Made by a program: the position numbers and the translations under genes. From Taiwanofungus camphoratus (Eukaryota > Basidiomycota > Agaricomycetes > Polyporales > Taiwanofungaceae): a stretch of DNA of 64,000 nt. The DNA is taken from the NCBI GenBank assembly GCA_003999685.1, contig CP021221.1, positions 1,798,001 through 1,862,000 on the forward strand, read 5' to 3'. Below the pieces are notes generated by a model, which did not search any database, was not told the origin of the DNA, and saw only the letters and a program-made list of their open reading frames with translations. Of this stretch, positions 35,291-45,790 are shown piece after piece; the stretch's first letter is position 1, and each line of letters starts with the position of its first letter.

Positions 35291-37670
35291 CCCCCGCCGA
35301 CAGCGTCGCCATGAATACGAGGAATGCAAGTCGGGATGTGCCCTTGGTGGAGGGGAGAAGAAAAAAGGACCCAGGTACTTATAACCGCCGAAGCCATGAT
35401 GTCTCCTGCTGCCTGCCAGGCATACTGCGGGAATTGGCAGGCTAGATCTTCGCCGTGCTTCTCTGCTTCCAGATATGAACACAGTGAATTTGACAGGGAA
35501 ACTGATGCCTCAGCCCAGTTGCCCGGGAGCCCCACGAAGGGCACTGTCTATGGATCCGTGTTCGCACCAACCTTGCATCTCGCCTGGTTTGTTCGCAGCA
35601 GGCATCAACTTCGGAAAGCCTTGTTCCTCTTCCTCAACGCGGCGCTGCGCCACAACGCGCAAACTCCGACCGAAAGCATATCACTCTTCGCTGATCTCGT
35701 CGACGAGACGGCGACTTGCTGGCTTGCTGGCGATACTGGCCGCCGTTGTCTAGGGCGAACAGTTCCTCACGCACGGAAACGGACAGATAGTTGTAGACGC
35801 CGTGCGTAGAGTTCAGTTCTTTCATTGTGCATGTTAACAGCATGTGTCTCACGTGAGCTGCCAATGAGAGTTCATTTTGACGGTAACTGATAAACAGCCC
35901 ATCGGGGCAGGCACCAACTCGACTGCCCGTCTGACGGTGTCCATCCTGCGCATCCGTCCGGTTACAAACATCGCATACCATGCCGCCGTGTACAGCCGTG
36001 TGAGTCACCGCACCTCCGCCGCCCTGATAGTCGTCGAACGTCTCATCACTGGCAGAGCGTCTTTCCAAAATTACAAACAGACGGGATCTGCGAATCCTGT
36101 GGTCTTACTGGATGCAGATAGCGGGGCCTGGCCGCCCGGTGCGATCTATGATGGCAGAAGGTACTCAGTTGGCGCTGCATTCGCTGTTGCGCGGGTCGGC
36201 AGCACACCAATGGCAGTAGCCGAATTCTGTTCGCTCCAGTCTCCAGTAAGAGTTGCGTACTTACGACAGACGCGACTGGCAGCCAACAGGGGACCGACGG
36301 GCTAAGGGGGCTGAGCACGTGGAGGGCGCCGACCAATTCTCACCGTCGATGATGGGCATATGGCTCGATTCATCTGCAAGAAGGCCGGTAGACGCTCGCC
36401 CGCATTATGCAGGTGGCACTGAAGGAATGGTTATCCGTGCTCCAGAGTAATTGTGTTTCGGGAACGATCCAAAACAGGCACAAGCCATCCTTGAAGATAG
36501 GAATGAGGTGAAGTCTAGCTAATGGCAAGTTGTCTCTTCCAAGCAGGTCGGTTTGACGTGAAGCACGAGATGTGGCACTGCTCAGGTAATCCAGGAGCCA
36601 AAGCTTGTATCATGCTGCAGGCATTTGTCAGCAAAGAAGCTGCAGAATGACGCAAATCGAATCATTCTTGCTAGCCGTTGTGTTGCGGTACGAGGACAAG
36701 CCGCCTGGACGGGAACTCTGATCGTCCGGAAGATGCACATGGTACTGTGATATGCCAGGGACTGCCTCTGTGACCAAGAAGTTAGGAATGTGGTAGTTCT
36801 GAACATCCTCAGCGGCGGTACCGAGACTACGGTAATGAACATTCCGCACAAAGGATCCAGTATTCGCGGACCAAAAAATCGAATGGCAAAAGCACTAGCA
36901 TTTTCCAGGAAGCCAAGATGTTCCTATCAGCTGATTGTTTGTCGCTTGGGGATGAGGGAGGTCTCATAGATCGGAATCGTCGTAGGCATACGGAAGACCC
37001 GGTGACACCGTACCGGAGCCGTGGAGGGTGCGCGCCCACAAGGAGCGCGATACTTACAGACGAAACGTTTGATGCCAAATTGATGACCGCCGAGATGGCG
37101 TCAAGGCGACTGATATCGACAGTATCGACTGTGGACCTCTAAGAGAACATGTTTAGGTAGGTTGATGCAATCAACAGTACCGCAGACACCAGCTGTCTAT
37201 CGAGCGCAGAATCCTCAGTGAGTGGGTTCAAGGCGAGCGCAGCGTGTGCTCATATGCGATGACAAACCAAGTACAGCAAAGTGGTCAAGATGGCAGGGAA
37301 CAAGGACGACAGACGAATGTGTCAGGGGAAATGACACTGTGTTACATACTTTTGCAATTTTCGCGAATGGAAGAGGGACCTTGGAAAATTTAAAATTATT
37401 AGGGTTATATGATTTTCGCGGTGTGGAGATGACGCGTGTCAAGGCTGCGTGCCTGCAAGTCAAGTTGATCTGGATAGACGTCATCGGGTGACACTCAAAC
37501 ATGGCAAGACCGAATGCAGGAGATGAAAAAATCAGACATACGATGACGGCGCAAGGACCGAAATGACCGAAATGAGTTTATCAATCATCGACGAAGAGAG
37601 AATGCCGGTTATGGCAAGCACATACGACGACGGCGGGCGGGCGTCGGCTGTGTGTCTGCCTCGGCTGTTG
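35291..37670. other. Host DNA with possible exons of an unrecognised minus-strand gene
   Basis: Between the CCCH gene and the end of the LINE. Two minus-strand blocks look like real exons: 37058-37138 (VDTVDISRLDAISAVINLAS, between a good acceptor and GTAAGT) and a block starting at 36923 after CTGATAG (EHLGFLENASAFAIRFFGPR), in compatible phase. A further open stretch (VQNYHIPNFLVTEAVPGISQ) near 36,700-36,850 is in another frame. I recognise no family, and no complete gene can be drawn. It may be a decayed gene. The rest holds only short frames. Confidence 0.35.
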
Positions 37671-37672
37671 AT

Positions 37673-37694
37673 ATGATGATGATGATGATGATGA
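37673..37694 (-). repeat. (ATG)n simple repeat, LINE 3' tail
   Basis: About seven ATG units, read CAT on the element strand, directly after a T-rich element end (gctgatttcatcatcat). A short trinucleotide tail instead of poly(A) is known in several LINE clades, so this probably marks the 3' insertion end. Confidence 0.6.
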
Positions 37695-38187
37695 AATCAG
37701 CATTTATATACCGCAACAAGTAAGCTAGTACTAAGACGCGGTGTTTCCCGGTAAGTACAAATAGTAGGCATTAAAATGCGCTACAATCTATTCTATGCCT
37801 GGGGAACAATCTATTGTAAGTGGGCGGAAACGGGTGCGGTTGTAGGATTATATAGTAGATATATGTCTGGAGGCTCGTTTCCGTTGTTCTCGGTTTGCTT
37901 GTATTGGGCGTAGTCGCCCATGTTTTTTGGCCCATGTATATTCCGACTCCGCGTAGCTTCATATGTGAGAGGGAGAGACCTTGACCGGGAAGCATGAGGG
38001 AAACTTAAGAAATAAAAGAAAAGAAGAGAAAGGAAAAAGAAAAAATGGGGAATAGGCCGGTCTTCTACCAAGGGCGCAAGCCGTCTTTGTTCCCTTGGTG
38101 CACGCGAGTGTCGTTGGTTGTGGTTTGTGTTGTGGGTGACGGTGTGTTGCCGTGCAGCGAACACCGTATCCTCTCCTCGCTATCCTT

Positions 38188-39970
38188 CGTCGTCGTCGTC
38201 GTCGTCGTCGTCGTCCTCCTCCTCCTCCTCCTCCTCGTCCTCCTTGTCCTCCTTGTCCTCCTTGTCCTCCTTGTCCTCCTCCTCCTTGTCCTCCTCCTCC
38301 TCCTCCTCCTTGTCCTCCTCCTCCTCGTCCTCCTCGTCCTCCTCGTCCTCCTCGTCCTCCTCGTCCTCCTCCTCCTTGTCCTCCTCCTCCTCCTCCTCCT
38401 TGTCCTCCTCCTCCTCGTCCTCCTCGTCCTCCTCCTCCTTGTCCTCCTCCTCCTCCTCCTCCTTGTCCTCCTCCTCCTCGTCCTCCTCGTCCTCCTCGTC
38501 CTCCTCGTCCTCCTCGTCCTCCTTGTCCTCCTCCTCCTCCTCCTCCTCCTCGTCCTCCTCGTCCTCCTCGTCCTCCTCGTCCTCCTCGTCCTCCTCGTCC
38601 TCCTCGTCCTCCTCGTCCTCCTCGTCCTCCTCGTCCTCCTCCTCCTTGTCCTCCTCGTCCTCCTCGTCCTCCTCGTCCTCCTCGTCCTCCTCGTCCTCCT
38701 CGTCCTCCTCGTCCTCCTCGTCCTCCTCGTCCTCCTCCTCCTTGTCCTCCTCCTCCTCCTCCTCCTTGTCCTCCTCGTCCTCCTCCTCCTCGTCCTCCTC
38801 CTCCTTGTCCTCCTCCTCCTCCTCCTCCTCGTCCTCCTCCTCCTTGTCCTCCTCGTCCTCCTCCTCCTTGTCCTCCTCCTCCTCGTCCTCCTCCTCCTTG
38901 TCCTCCTCCTCCTCCTCCTCCTCGTCCTCCTCCTCCTCGTCCTCCTCGTCCTCCTCCTCCTCCTCGTCCTCCTCCTCCTCCTCGTCCTCCTCGTCCTCCT
39001 CCTCCTCCTCGTCCTCCTCCTCCTCCTCGTCCTCCTCGTCCTCCTCGTCCTCCTCGTCCTCCTCGTCCTCCTCGTCCTCCTCGTCCTCCTCGTCCTCCTC
39101 GTCCTCCTCGTCCTCCTCGTCCTCCTCGTCCTCCTCCTCCTCCTCCTCCTCCTCCTCCTCCTCCTCCTCCTCCTCCTCGTCCTCCTCCTCCTCCTCCTCC
39201 TCCTCCTCGTCCTCGTCCTCCTCCTCCTCCTCCTCCTCCTCCTCGTCCTCCTCGTCCTCCTCGTCCTCCTCGTCCTCCTCGTCCTCCTCGTCCTCCTCGT
39301 CCTCCTCGTCCTCGTCCTCCTCGTCCTCCTCGTCCTCCTCGTCCTCGTCCTCCTCCTCCTCGTCCTCCTCGTCCTCCTCCTCCTCGTCCTCCTCGTCCTC
39401 CTCGTCCTCCTCCTCCTCGTCCTCCTCGTCCTCCTCGTCCTCCTCCTCCTCCTCCTCCTCGTCCTCGTCCTCCTCCTCGTCCTCCTCGTCCTCCTCCTCC
39501 TCCTCGTCCTCCTCCTCCTCCTCCTCCTCCTTGTCCTCCTCCTCCTCCTCCTCCTCCTCGTCCTCCTCCTCCTCCTCCTCCTCGTCCTCCTCCTCCTCCT
39601 CCTCCTCGTCCTCCTCCTCCTCCTCCTCCTCCTCCTCCTCCTCCTCCTCCTCCTCCTCCTCCTCCTCCTCCTCCTCCTCCTCCTCCTCCTCCTCCTCCTC
39701 CTCCTCCTCCTCCTCCTCCTCCTCCTCCTCCTCCTCCTCCTCCTCCTCCTCCTCCTCCTCCTCCTCCTCCTCCTCCTCCTCCTCCTCTCCTCCTCCTCCT
39801 CCTCCTCCTCCTCCTCCTCCTCCTCCTCCTCCTCCTCCTCCTCCTCCTCCTCCTCCTCCTCCTCCTCCTCCTCCTCCTCCTCCTCCTCCTCCTCCTCCTC
39901 CTCCTCCTCCTCCTCCTCCTCCTCCTCCTCCTCCTCCTCCTCCTCCTCCTCTTCCTCCTCCTCCTCCTCT
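38188..39970. repeat. 1.8 kb pyrimidine/purine trinucleotide tract
   Basis: Almost unbroken TCC with TCG and TTG variants on the plus strand; (CGT)n at the left end. The right part (about 39,600-39,960) is nearly pure TCC; the left part is an interrupted mosaic with common hexamer spacing tcctcg. One strand is nearly all pyrimidine. No triplet variant present makes a stop in any frame, so long frames of Leu/Val, Ser, Pro, Glu/Asp, Gly and Arg/Thr appear on both strands; these are not genes. It directly follows LINE ORF2 coding sequence (GAMSKSRERKREEEE). Confidence 0.95.
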
Positions 39971-41205
39971 CGTTTTCTCTCTCTGCTCTTTGACATGGCG
40001 CCGCTTTCCTTGATGAATTTGGCCAGTGCCTCGATGCCTGCTTGGGTGCCCAGGATTGTGGGTAGTTCGATCGTCTTGCTCGCTTCTCGAAGTATGTGTC
40101 GATAGGGTTTGTATCTTGGGCACTGTTGTAATATATGTTTTCTGGTCTGACGCTGGGAGCCGCATGGGCAGTCAACTGCTTCAGAAGGTACGAATTGTGC
40201 ATAGTACTCGCCAAGGAAGCCGTGTCCTGTGCGGCACTGAACTACCCTTCCGTATACTTCCCTTGGGAGCGTTAGGAAGGGTTTTCTTGGGTGCATCTGT
40301 GGTTGTAGTCTGTTAGCAGTAGCATACCTTCCCGTTGGTGGTGTGCGTTTCCATGTGTCGACCCATCCTTTTTCGTTCCTTTCCTTGGCCCTTCGTAGTG
40401 CGTGCGCTCTTGTAGCTTTCATCGGTCCGTCGTCAAGTTCTGTCGCTTCCTTTGCTAGGGCGTCCGCCATTTCGTTGCCTCTTATCCCATTGTGGCCTGG
40501 TGCCCATTCTATTTCGACTGTGTTTTCTGCGCATGCGTCGAGGAACTTGATTATGATCTCACGGAAGATCCTTCCGTGTCCCTGTCCTGGTCCCGTTTTT
40601 GGTTCGAAGATCGTCGTGATTGCTGATGTGTTGTCTGCGTAGAAGTGTAAGTGTCGGATGTCCGGGTTAGTGTTGCGAATGTATGCCTCCACGTCTCTTG
40701 CTGCCCATGACAAGCCTGCAAGTTCTGCATCGTATACCTCCGCCTTTTTTCCTAGTCCGATTTTCCTAGAAAAGACTGGTGCATTACGTCTCAGAGCTAC
40801 GTATCCTGCCCCTACCCTTCGGTTTCCCCTCTTTTCCAGCATGGATCCGTCTGAGTACACCAATAGGTGTTGTGGCGAGTTGATGAATGTGGCTATCTTG
40901 ATGACATGCTCGTATGCTGCGTCTTCTTTCGATGTACCTTTTGTTGCTGGTGTGACCTTAAGACGGCCCTTGAAGTCTTGTATGGTTTTCTTCCATGGCA
41001 GTAGGCATAGTGGGAGGATACGCTCATCTTGGGGGTCTGAGCGTAGTGCCAGTTTGCAGAGTCGTGTTGTTTTTGTCGGTGTCTTCCGTCTTGCTGTAGA
41101 CTTCACGTGTGTTGGAAGTGGCGGTGGTGGTGCATTTACTTTGAGAATTCTCCATTCTTCAGGTAGTCTGTGTAGAATAGGGCTAAACGGTGTTAGTTTA
41201 TTGAA
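39971..41205 (-). CDS. LINE ORF2, RNase H and C-terminal part
   Basis: Reads NKLTPFSPILHRLPEEWRIL at its right end and then an RNase H domain: LLVYSDGSMLEKRGNRRVGA (first Asp), YDAELAGLSWA (Glu), LHFYADNTSAITTIFEPKTG (Asp) and VEIEWAPGHNGIRGNEMADA (last Asp). After it comes a Cys/His cluster (DCPCGSQRQTRKHILQQCPR), typical of the C-terminus of fungal LINE ORF2. The frame then runs into the trinucleotide tract. Its right end abuts the target duplication of LTR element 1, and its frame matches that of the LINE reverse transcriptase fragment on the other side of that insertion. Confidence 0.88.
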
Positions 41206-41209
41206 ACGG
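41206..41209. repeat. Target-site duplication acgg, left of LTR element 1
   Basis: acgg here matches acgg at 53286-53289 directly after the right LTR, and the LTR ends are TG...CA. This marks insertion into the LINE. Confidence 0.75.
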
Positions 41210-42816
41210 TGATGAGTCCCGTAGCCTCCTGGCCCCCGAATCGCGATTTTAGGAGCTTTCTAATCCCCCAACCGACCACTCTAAGACTCTCCTACAGCCT
41301 ACGACAGGAGGGATAGGTTCCTATAATATTCCTAACGCCCCCTCTCCTTCCTAAACCCTCCTAACACCCTACGAAGTCTTGCGAAGTCACACGAGGTGCT
41401 ACGAGATTTCGAATGCTAGACGCGAAGTCCCTAACTCCTGCTAAGTCCACTATCGGACACTGCCGGCCCTCCCATACTGTTCCATTGGACCTAGGTCCTA
41501 TCTACTACGTCACTCATCCCGGGCTTAGCTAAGAAGTCTTAGCTAAGTCTCTCCTAGCTCTTGTGATTGCAGCTACCTCCGATAGGCTCCGAAACGGTCC
41601 GAAGTTCCGGAAGTTGGACTTAGGAAGCCTTGTGCACCCCCATGGGTCTCGATCCTATGCCATAAGGTCATCCTAGGACGTACCCATATGACCCTCCACC
41701 CATTTAGGACACCTCCTGCCCCGATTAGGCCAAGTCCCGCTGCTAAGGACTTCGTGCGCTCTTAGCCCACTAAGATAGGTGATCACGGCGCATGGCTGCT
41801 CTCGGATAGTCATCCCGCCCTCGTGAATGAACTTGGTCACCTTTCTACCGTACGTAGTTCCCCTGTTTCAGTTCCTAATTAGTTCCTATCCCCCTCGTGT
41901 TCACTTCGGAGGCCATGCGTTTTAGTACACATTTCGGACTCGTAAGGATCGCTTCGCGCAAGATTAGTTCACCTCACGTTCCCCTATTTAGTCAGAGGTA
42001 GTTTACTATGTACGAGAGAGACCCCTCAGTGCACGCTTCTCTCTTTGGAATACCAGTTCCCCTGTAGCTCCGATCTCAGGAAAGCGCCGCGAGTACAACC
42101 TTAGGAACGGTCCTAAGGTCCCTAAGTCTCCACCCCAGCTTCGTTTCAGTACCTTTGAACTACGTCTACGCTCGCGATATAGCTACGAACTACGTCTACG
42201 CTTCCCGAACTACGCACTACCATCTACGAAAGTCGCCGTGACTTCGCACCCTTCGGCACCTCATATAGCACCTATCCGGTGGGCCTCCGCCTTAGTTATA
42301 CCCTTAGGCTCACGTTGCGTTATCCCTACGTCCTACCAATAGCCCTACGACTCGCCCATAGCCTTAGTTACAGGCTATAGTACAGCTCCCTACGCCCTCG
42401 AACTCCCCGACCTCTCCTACAGGTCTCCTACGCTAGCCAAACCTCGCCCACTTCGCTCTAACACACCCCTAAGCCTTACGCCCTTTAGCTAACTCTAGCT
42501 AGAAGGACTTCGCAGCATCTACGAAGTCAGCTCGCGCGATTTAGCTAAAACTTCGAAGGGCTTCGCAAAACCTCGAAGAACTTCGCATACTTCGGAGGGC
42601 CTCGCAAGGCCTTAGAGATAGTATAGCACTTAGGAACAAGATCCTGTTGTGCAGGACCCTTGACCCCTTACTCCCCTACTTACAAAAACAAGACATACAG
42701 GTTTCCCGGTATCATACAGGTTGTAGCTCCTACCCTCACACCCTCACAGTTATCACACTACCCCCAGCCACGTTGCGGAGCACTCCCTAGGTACCAGGGT
42801 CCCCTAGGTCGTATCA
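41210..42816 (+). repeat. 5' LTR of element 1
   Basis: 1,607 bp, TG...CA ends, seemingly identical to 51,679-53,285. Inside, the 16-mer gaactacgtctacgct occurs twice (42157-42172 and 42187-42202) and short CTTCG/CGAAG repeats crowd 42,540-42,610. Confidence 0.93.
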
Positions 42817-42820
42817 TTTC

Positions 42821-42838
42821 TGGAGCCCACCGCGAGGG
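42821..42838 (+). other. Primer-binding site of element 1 (tRNA type)
   Basis: TGGAGCCCACCGCGAGGG starts four bases after the LTR; the TGG pairs with a tRNA CCA end. Which tRNA serves cannot be told without the genome's tRNA set. Confidence 0.55.
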
Positions 42839-42856
42839 GGAGCAGTCAAGATTTCA

Positions 42857-45790
42857 TTGCCTTCAGATCATCCTACGTCTAACCAGTCCTCTCCGAGAAA
42901 CAGCGATCAGTTACTATCCGAGTTCTTTCAGGTCGGCTATCGTTACTATACTCAAGCAGGCCTTCCACGAAGCACCTCTTCGCGAACACCTACGACTATC
43001 CCCTCCGATATCATTTCTACACTCGAATCTTCCGAATCGACCCCCGACTTCGAGGCTCTTTTCGAAGGGTCTCTAGACACGCTTACCACGTCCGAAGACT
43101 CACCAATTGAGGACTTCGAACCTCAGTCCACGTCCCCTGAGCTTCCTAACACCTCCGAAGGAAGCGGTCCTTCTTCAGCGTCTGACCCTATCTTAGTCCA
43201 TTTACCGGAATCCCCTCAGCTATCCTCTACGCTCCCATCAACTTCGCATTCCCCTCCGATTCCTTCTATTACACTTTCCGACGCTTCTACGACCGCATCC
43301 TCTTCAGCTAGCATCAACTCAGCTTCGAACCCATCTTTGACCGCACCCACTTTAGCTAATCCCCTAAATCCTATTTCTGTGTCAACCATGAACGCACCTC
43401 CACTCATGCCACCTCGAGGAGATCGTACATCCCCCACCTTCGATCCTGACCAGCCTAGGACCATCCGAAGGTATTTCCAGGACTTAGAGTCACTTTTTGT
43501 CCGCTGCCAGATAGCGGATGAGGCAACGAAGAAACACTGGACTACTCGCTACCCTCCTATCGATGTTTCGGACCTATGGGAGTCCCTCCCTGAGTGTTCC
43601 GATGTCACGAAGACCTACGAAGACTTCAAGAAGGAGATTAGAAGCCTCTACCCAGGCACAGAGGACGATAGAATGTGGTCTATGTCTGACTTGGATCAGT
43701 TGATAGGAGAACGTGCTAGAATTGGAATCAACAATGCGGCAGACTTAGGAAGCTTCTATCGTGAGTTTTATGCCATCACGAAGTATCTAATTTCGAAAAA
43801 TAGGTTGTCTACTATCGAGCAAAGCCGTGCTTTCGCGAGGGCCTTCCAGCCTTCGCTATGGGCTCGCGTGTCTACTAGGTTACAGCTAAAGTTCCCTGAT
43901 CACTTACCCGATGATCCCTACACCTTGGACCAGCTACATAGCGCGGCGAAGTTCGTACTCCTTGGTACTTCTACGACTCTTACCTCTGCTACAACTGTAA
44001 CTACTTCGCCCACTGCCGTGCCCGTGGGGGGCTCATCGCTAAAGATAGAGGATCTACAGACGTTCGCGGAGATCCTCACGAAGTCCGTAACCAGTGCGCT
44101 AGCTCCTGTTCTTGCGAACCAGCGACCCCCTCGATTGGACAGCTCGCGCGGCGAGCACACTCATGTAGAAGGCCAGTACTGTCACTATTGCGGGGACTTG
44201 GACTGCTGCACTAGGTGTTGCAAGCACATTGAGCAAGACATCAAGGATGGCAAGTGCAAGCGCAACCCAGATGGAAAGATAGTGCTGCCAAATGGAAATT
44301 TCGTACCCAGAACGATCCCAGGACGTACGATTCGCGATAGGCTTTACGAATATCATCGACGAAATGGCACGAATTCCTCCCCACAGCTCCTATTCGAAAT
44401 CGACAATCGCCTAAATGTGCCTGCATTCTCACTATCCGCCGAGGATCGTATAGCCGCTTTAGAACACGAGATTTACCAACTTCGGAGACGTCGCGAAGTC
44501 TTCGATGGTGTGGAAGTACCCCAGCGCAGAAGGCAGGGTGCTCCTAATGCGCAGTCTGATCTCAGAAACCCACCCTTAGCCAACGCACCTCCGATAGGAC
44601 GCGCTCAGCATCCAGTAGTGGATCCCCCTGCTAACCAAGATGCCCCAGTGGCGGAGGCGCAGAACCAGACCCCTCCTACCATTCTAAGGCGATCCAATTA
44701 TCCTTCTAATTCAGCGCCGTCGCCTCCGAAGCCTGCGAATGCGTCCGATCCACCCACGAACTCATCGGAGCATGCCGCGTCTACATCTAACGTACCAGCC
44801 CAACCAGCATCACAGGCAGCCATGCCACCGCCCACTCCACCAGTACATCCTTTCGCTAATGCTCGAGATGCTACTTACGCACCTCCGAATCTTCGAAATT
44901 TCGCAGCAGCTCCGAAGCCTACAGCAGACAAGGGCAAGGACGTAGCCTATAAGACGATCACACCGGTTCATCAGGAGAAGCTTACAGAGGAAATATTCGC
45001 GCGATCTATGAGGACACCAGTGGTTACACTAACGCCTGAGGAGTTACTATCTATATCCCCGGATGTTCGTGCGCGATATCGCGAAGCCATCACCCCTAAA
45101 CGTGTGCCTATGGATCCTAAGGCTACTCATATGGCTCAAATTACGGAACTCTCAGACGATCTCGCTTCTAAAACGACGCTAGCAACCTCCGAACTATCGT
45201 GCCATGGTGAACCCCTTGTCCCTGGTTCGACCATCATTCCAGACCCCTACGAAACGTACTTACGACACGTACCCGGAAAGGAAGAACCCTCTGAAATCAT
45301 AGTAGCCCGCGACTCGAATTCTATCCGTTCTATCGAAGCCCTAATCGACAACAAAGAGCGAATCGAATGCATCGTGGACCCTGGGTCACAAGTGGTTGCG
45401 ATGTCAGAGCAAGTCTGTCATGCCTTAGGGCTAATCTACGACCCTTCCGTGCAGCTAAATATGCAGTCTGCTAATGGCAGTATTGACCGTTCTTTAGGAC
45501 TGGTTCGAAATGTCTCGTTCCAAGTAGGCGACATCGTGTTGTACCTACAGATACACGTCATACGCAATCCCTCCTACGATATCCTTCTAGGCCGACCCTT
45601 CGATGTGGTAACCGAGAGTGTGGTTAAGAACTTCGGAAACGAGGAGCAGACCATCACGATCGTATGCCCGAACACGAGCGAAGTCGCGACCATCCCTACG
45701 ATGCCTCGAGGACGTCAAAAGTTCTTACCAGCCCATCATCATAGTTGCCCCCACGCGAACTCTTCGAATCATTTACGATCGGGTTTTTAG
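42857..45790 (+). CDS. Element 1 gag-protease frame
   Basis: Open for about 977 codons; the first ATG in frame is at 43,388 (MNAPPLMPPRGDRTSPTFDP), so translation may start there. A Ser/Pro-rich arm is followed by a helical capsid-like region (about RRYFQDLESLFVRCQIADEA to LDQLHSAAKFVLLG), then an unusual Cys-rich stretch CHYCGDLDCCTRCCKHIEQD instead of a plain CCHC knuckle, a Pro/Ala-rich linker, and a retropepsin-like site ECIVDPGSQVVAMSEQVCHA (DPGS in place of DSGA). Part of a fossil-class element; it looks whole. Its end overlaps the pol frame. Confidence 0.85.
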   Translation: MPSDHPTSNQSSPRNSDQLLSEFFQVGYRYYTQAGLPRSTSSRTPTTIPSDIISTLESSESTPDFEALFEGSLDTLTTSEDSPIEDFEPQSTSPELPNTSEGSGPSSASDPILVHLPESPQLSSTLPSTSHSPPIPSITLSDASTTASSSASINSASNPSLTAPTLANPLNPISVSTMNAPPLMPPRGDRTSPTFDPDQPRTIRRYFQDLESLFVRCQIADEATKKHWTTRYPPIDVSDLWESLPECSDVTKTYEDFKKEIRSLYPGTEDDRMWSMSDLDQLIGERARIGINNAADLGSFYREFYAITKYLISKNRLSTIEQSRAFARAFQPSLWARVSTRLQLKFPDHLPDDPYTLDQLHSAAKFVLLGTSTTLTSATTVTTSPTAVPVGGSSLKIEDLQTFAEILTKSVTSALAPVLANQRPPRLDSSRGEHTHVEGQYCHYCGDLDCCTRCCKHIEQDIKDGKCKRNPDGKIVLPNGNFVPRTIPGRTIRDRLYEYHRRNGTNSSPQLLFEIDNRLNVPAFSLSAEDRIAALEHEIYQLRRRREVFDGVEVPQRRRQGAPNAQSDLRNPPLANAPPIGRAQHPVVDPPANQDAPVAEAQNQTPPTILRRSNYPSNSAPSPPKPANASDPPTNSSEHAASTSNVPAQPASQAAMPPPTPPVHPFANARDATYAPPNLRNFAAAPKPTADKGKDVAYKTITPVHQEKLTEEIFARSMRTPVVTLTPEELLSISPDVRARYREAITPKRVPMDPKATHMAQITELSDDLASKTTLATSELSCHGEPLVPGSTIIPDPYETYLRHVPGKEEPSEIIVARDSNSIRSIEALIDNKERIECIVDPGSQVVAMSEQVCHALGLIYDPSVQLNMQSANGSIDRSLGLVRNVSFQVGDIVLYLQIHVIRNPSYDILLGRPFDVVTESVVKNFGNEEQTITIVCPNTSEVATIPTMPRGRQKFLPAHHHSCPHANSSNHLRSGF

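Noticed and set aside
38188-39970. CRISPR-like or satellite array
   Set aside because: There are no spacers and the unit is three bases; the genome is fungal. It is a simple-sequence expansion.
38045-40214. Very long open frames on both strands (Leu/Val, Ser, Pro, Glu/Asp, Gly/Arg, Arg/Thr)
   Set aside because: All are produced by the trinucleotide tract, in which no triplet variant makes a stop in any frame. Only the LINE ORF2 frame entering it from the right is backed by real domains.
40343-41212. Plus-strand frames opposite the LINE RNase H region
   Set aside because: Antisense shadows; the minus strand carries the RNase H catalytic residues in order.
42660-43076. 138-codon frame starting in the 5' LTR of element 1
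   Set aside because: A similar start occurs in the 3' LTR (53,129) where it reads into LINE DNA; it is an LTR-borne chance frame.
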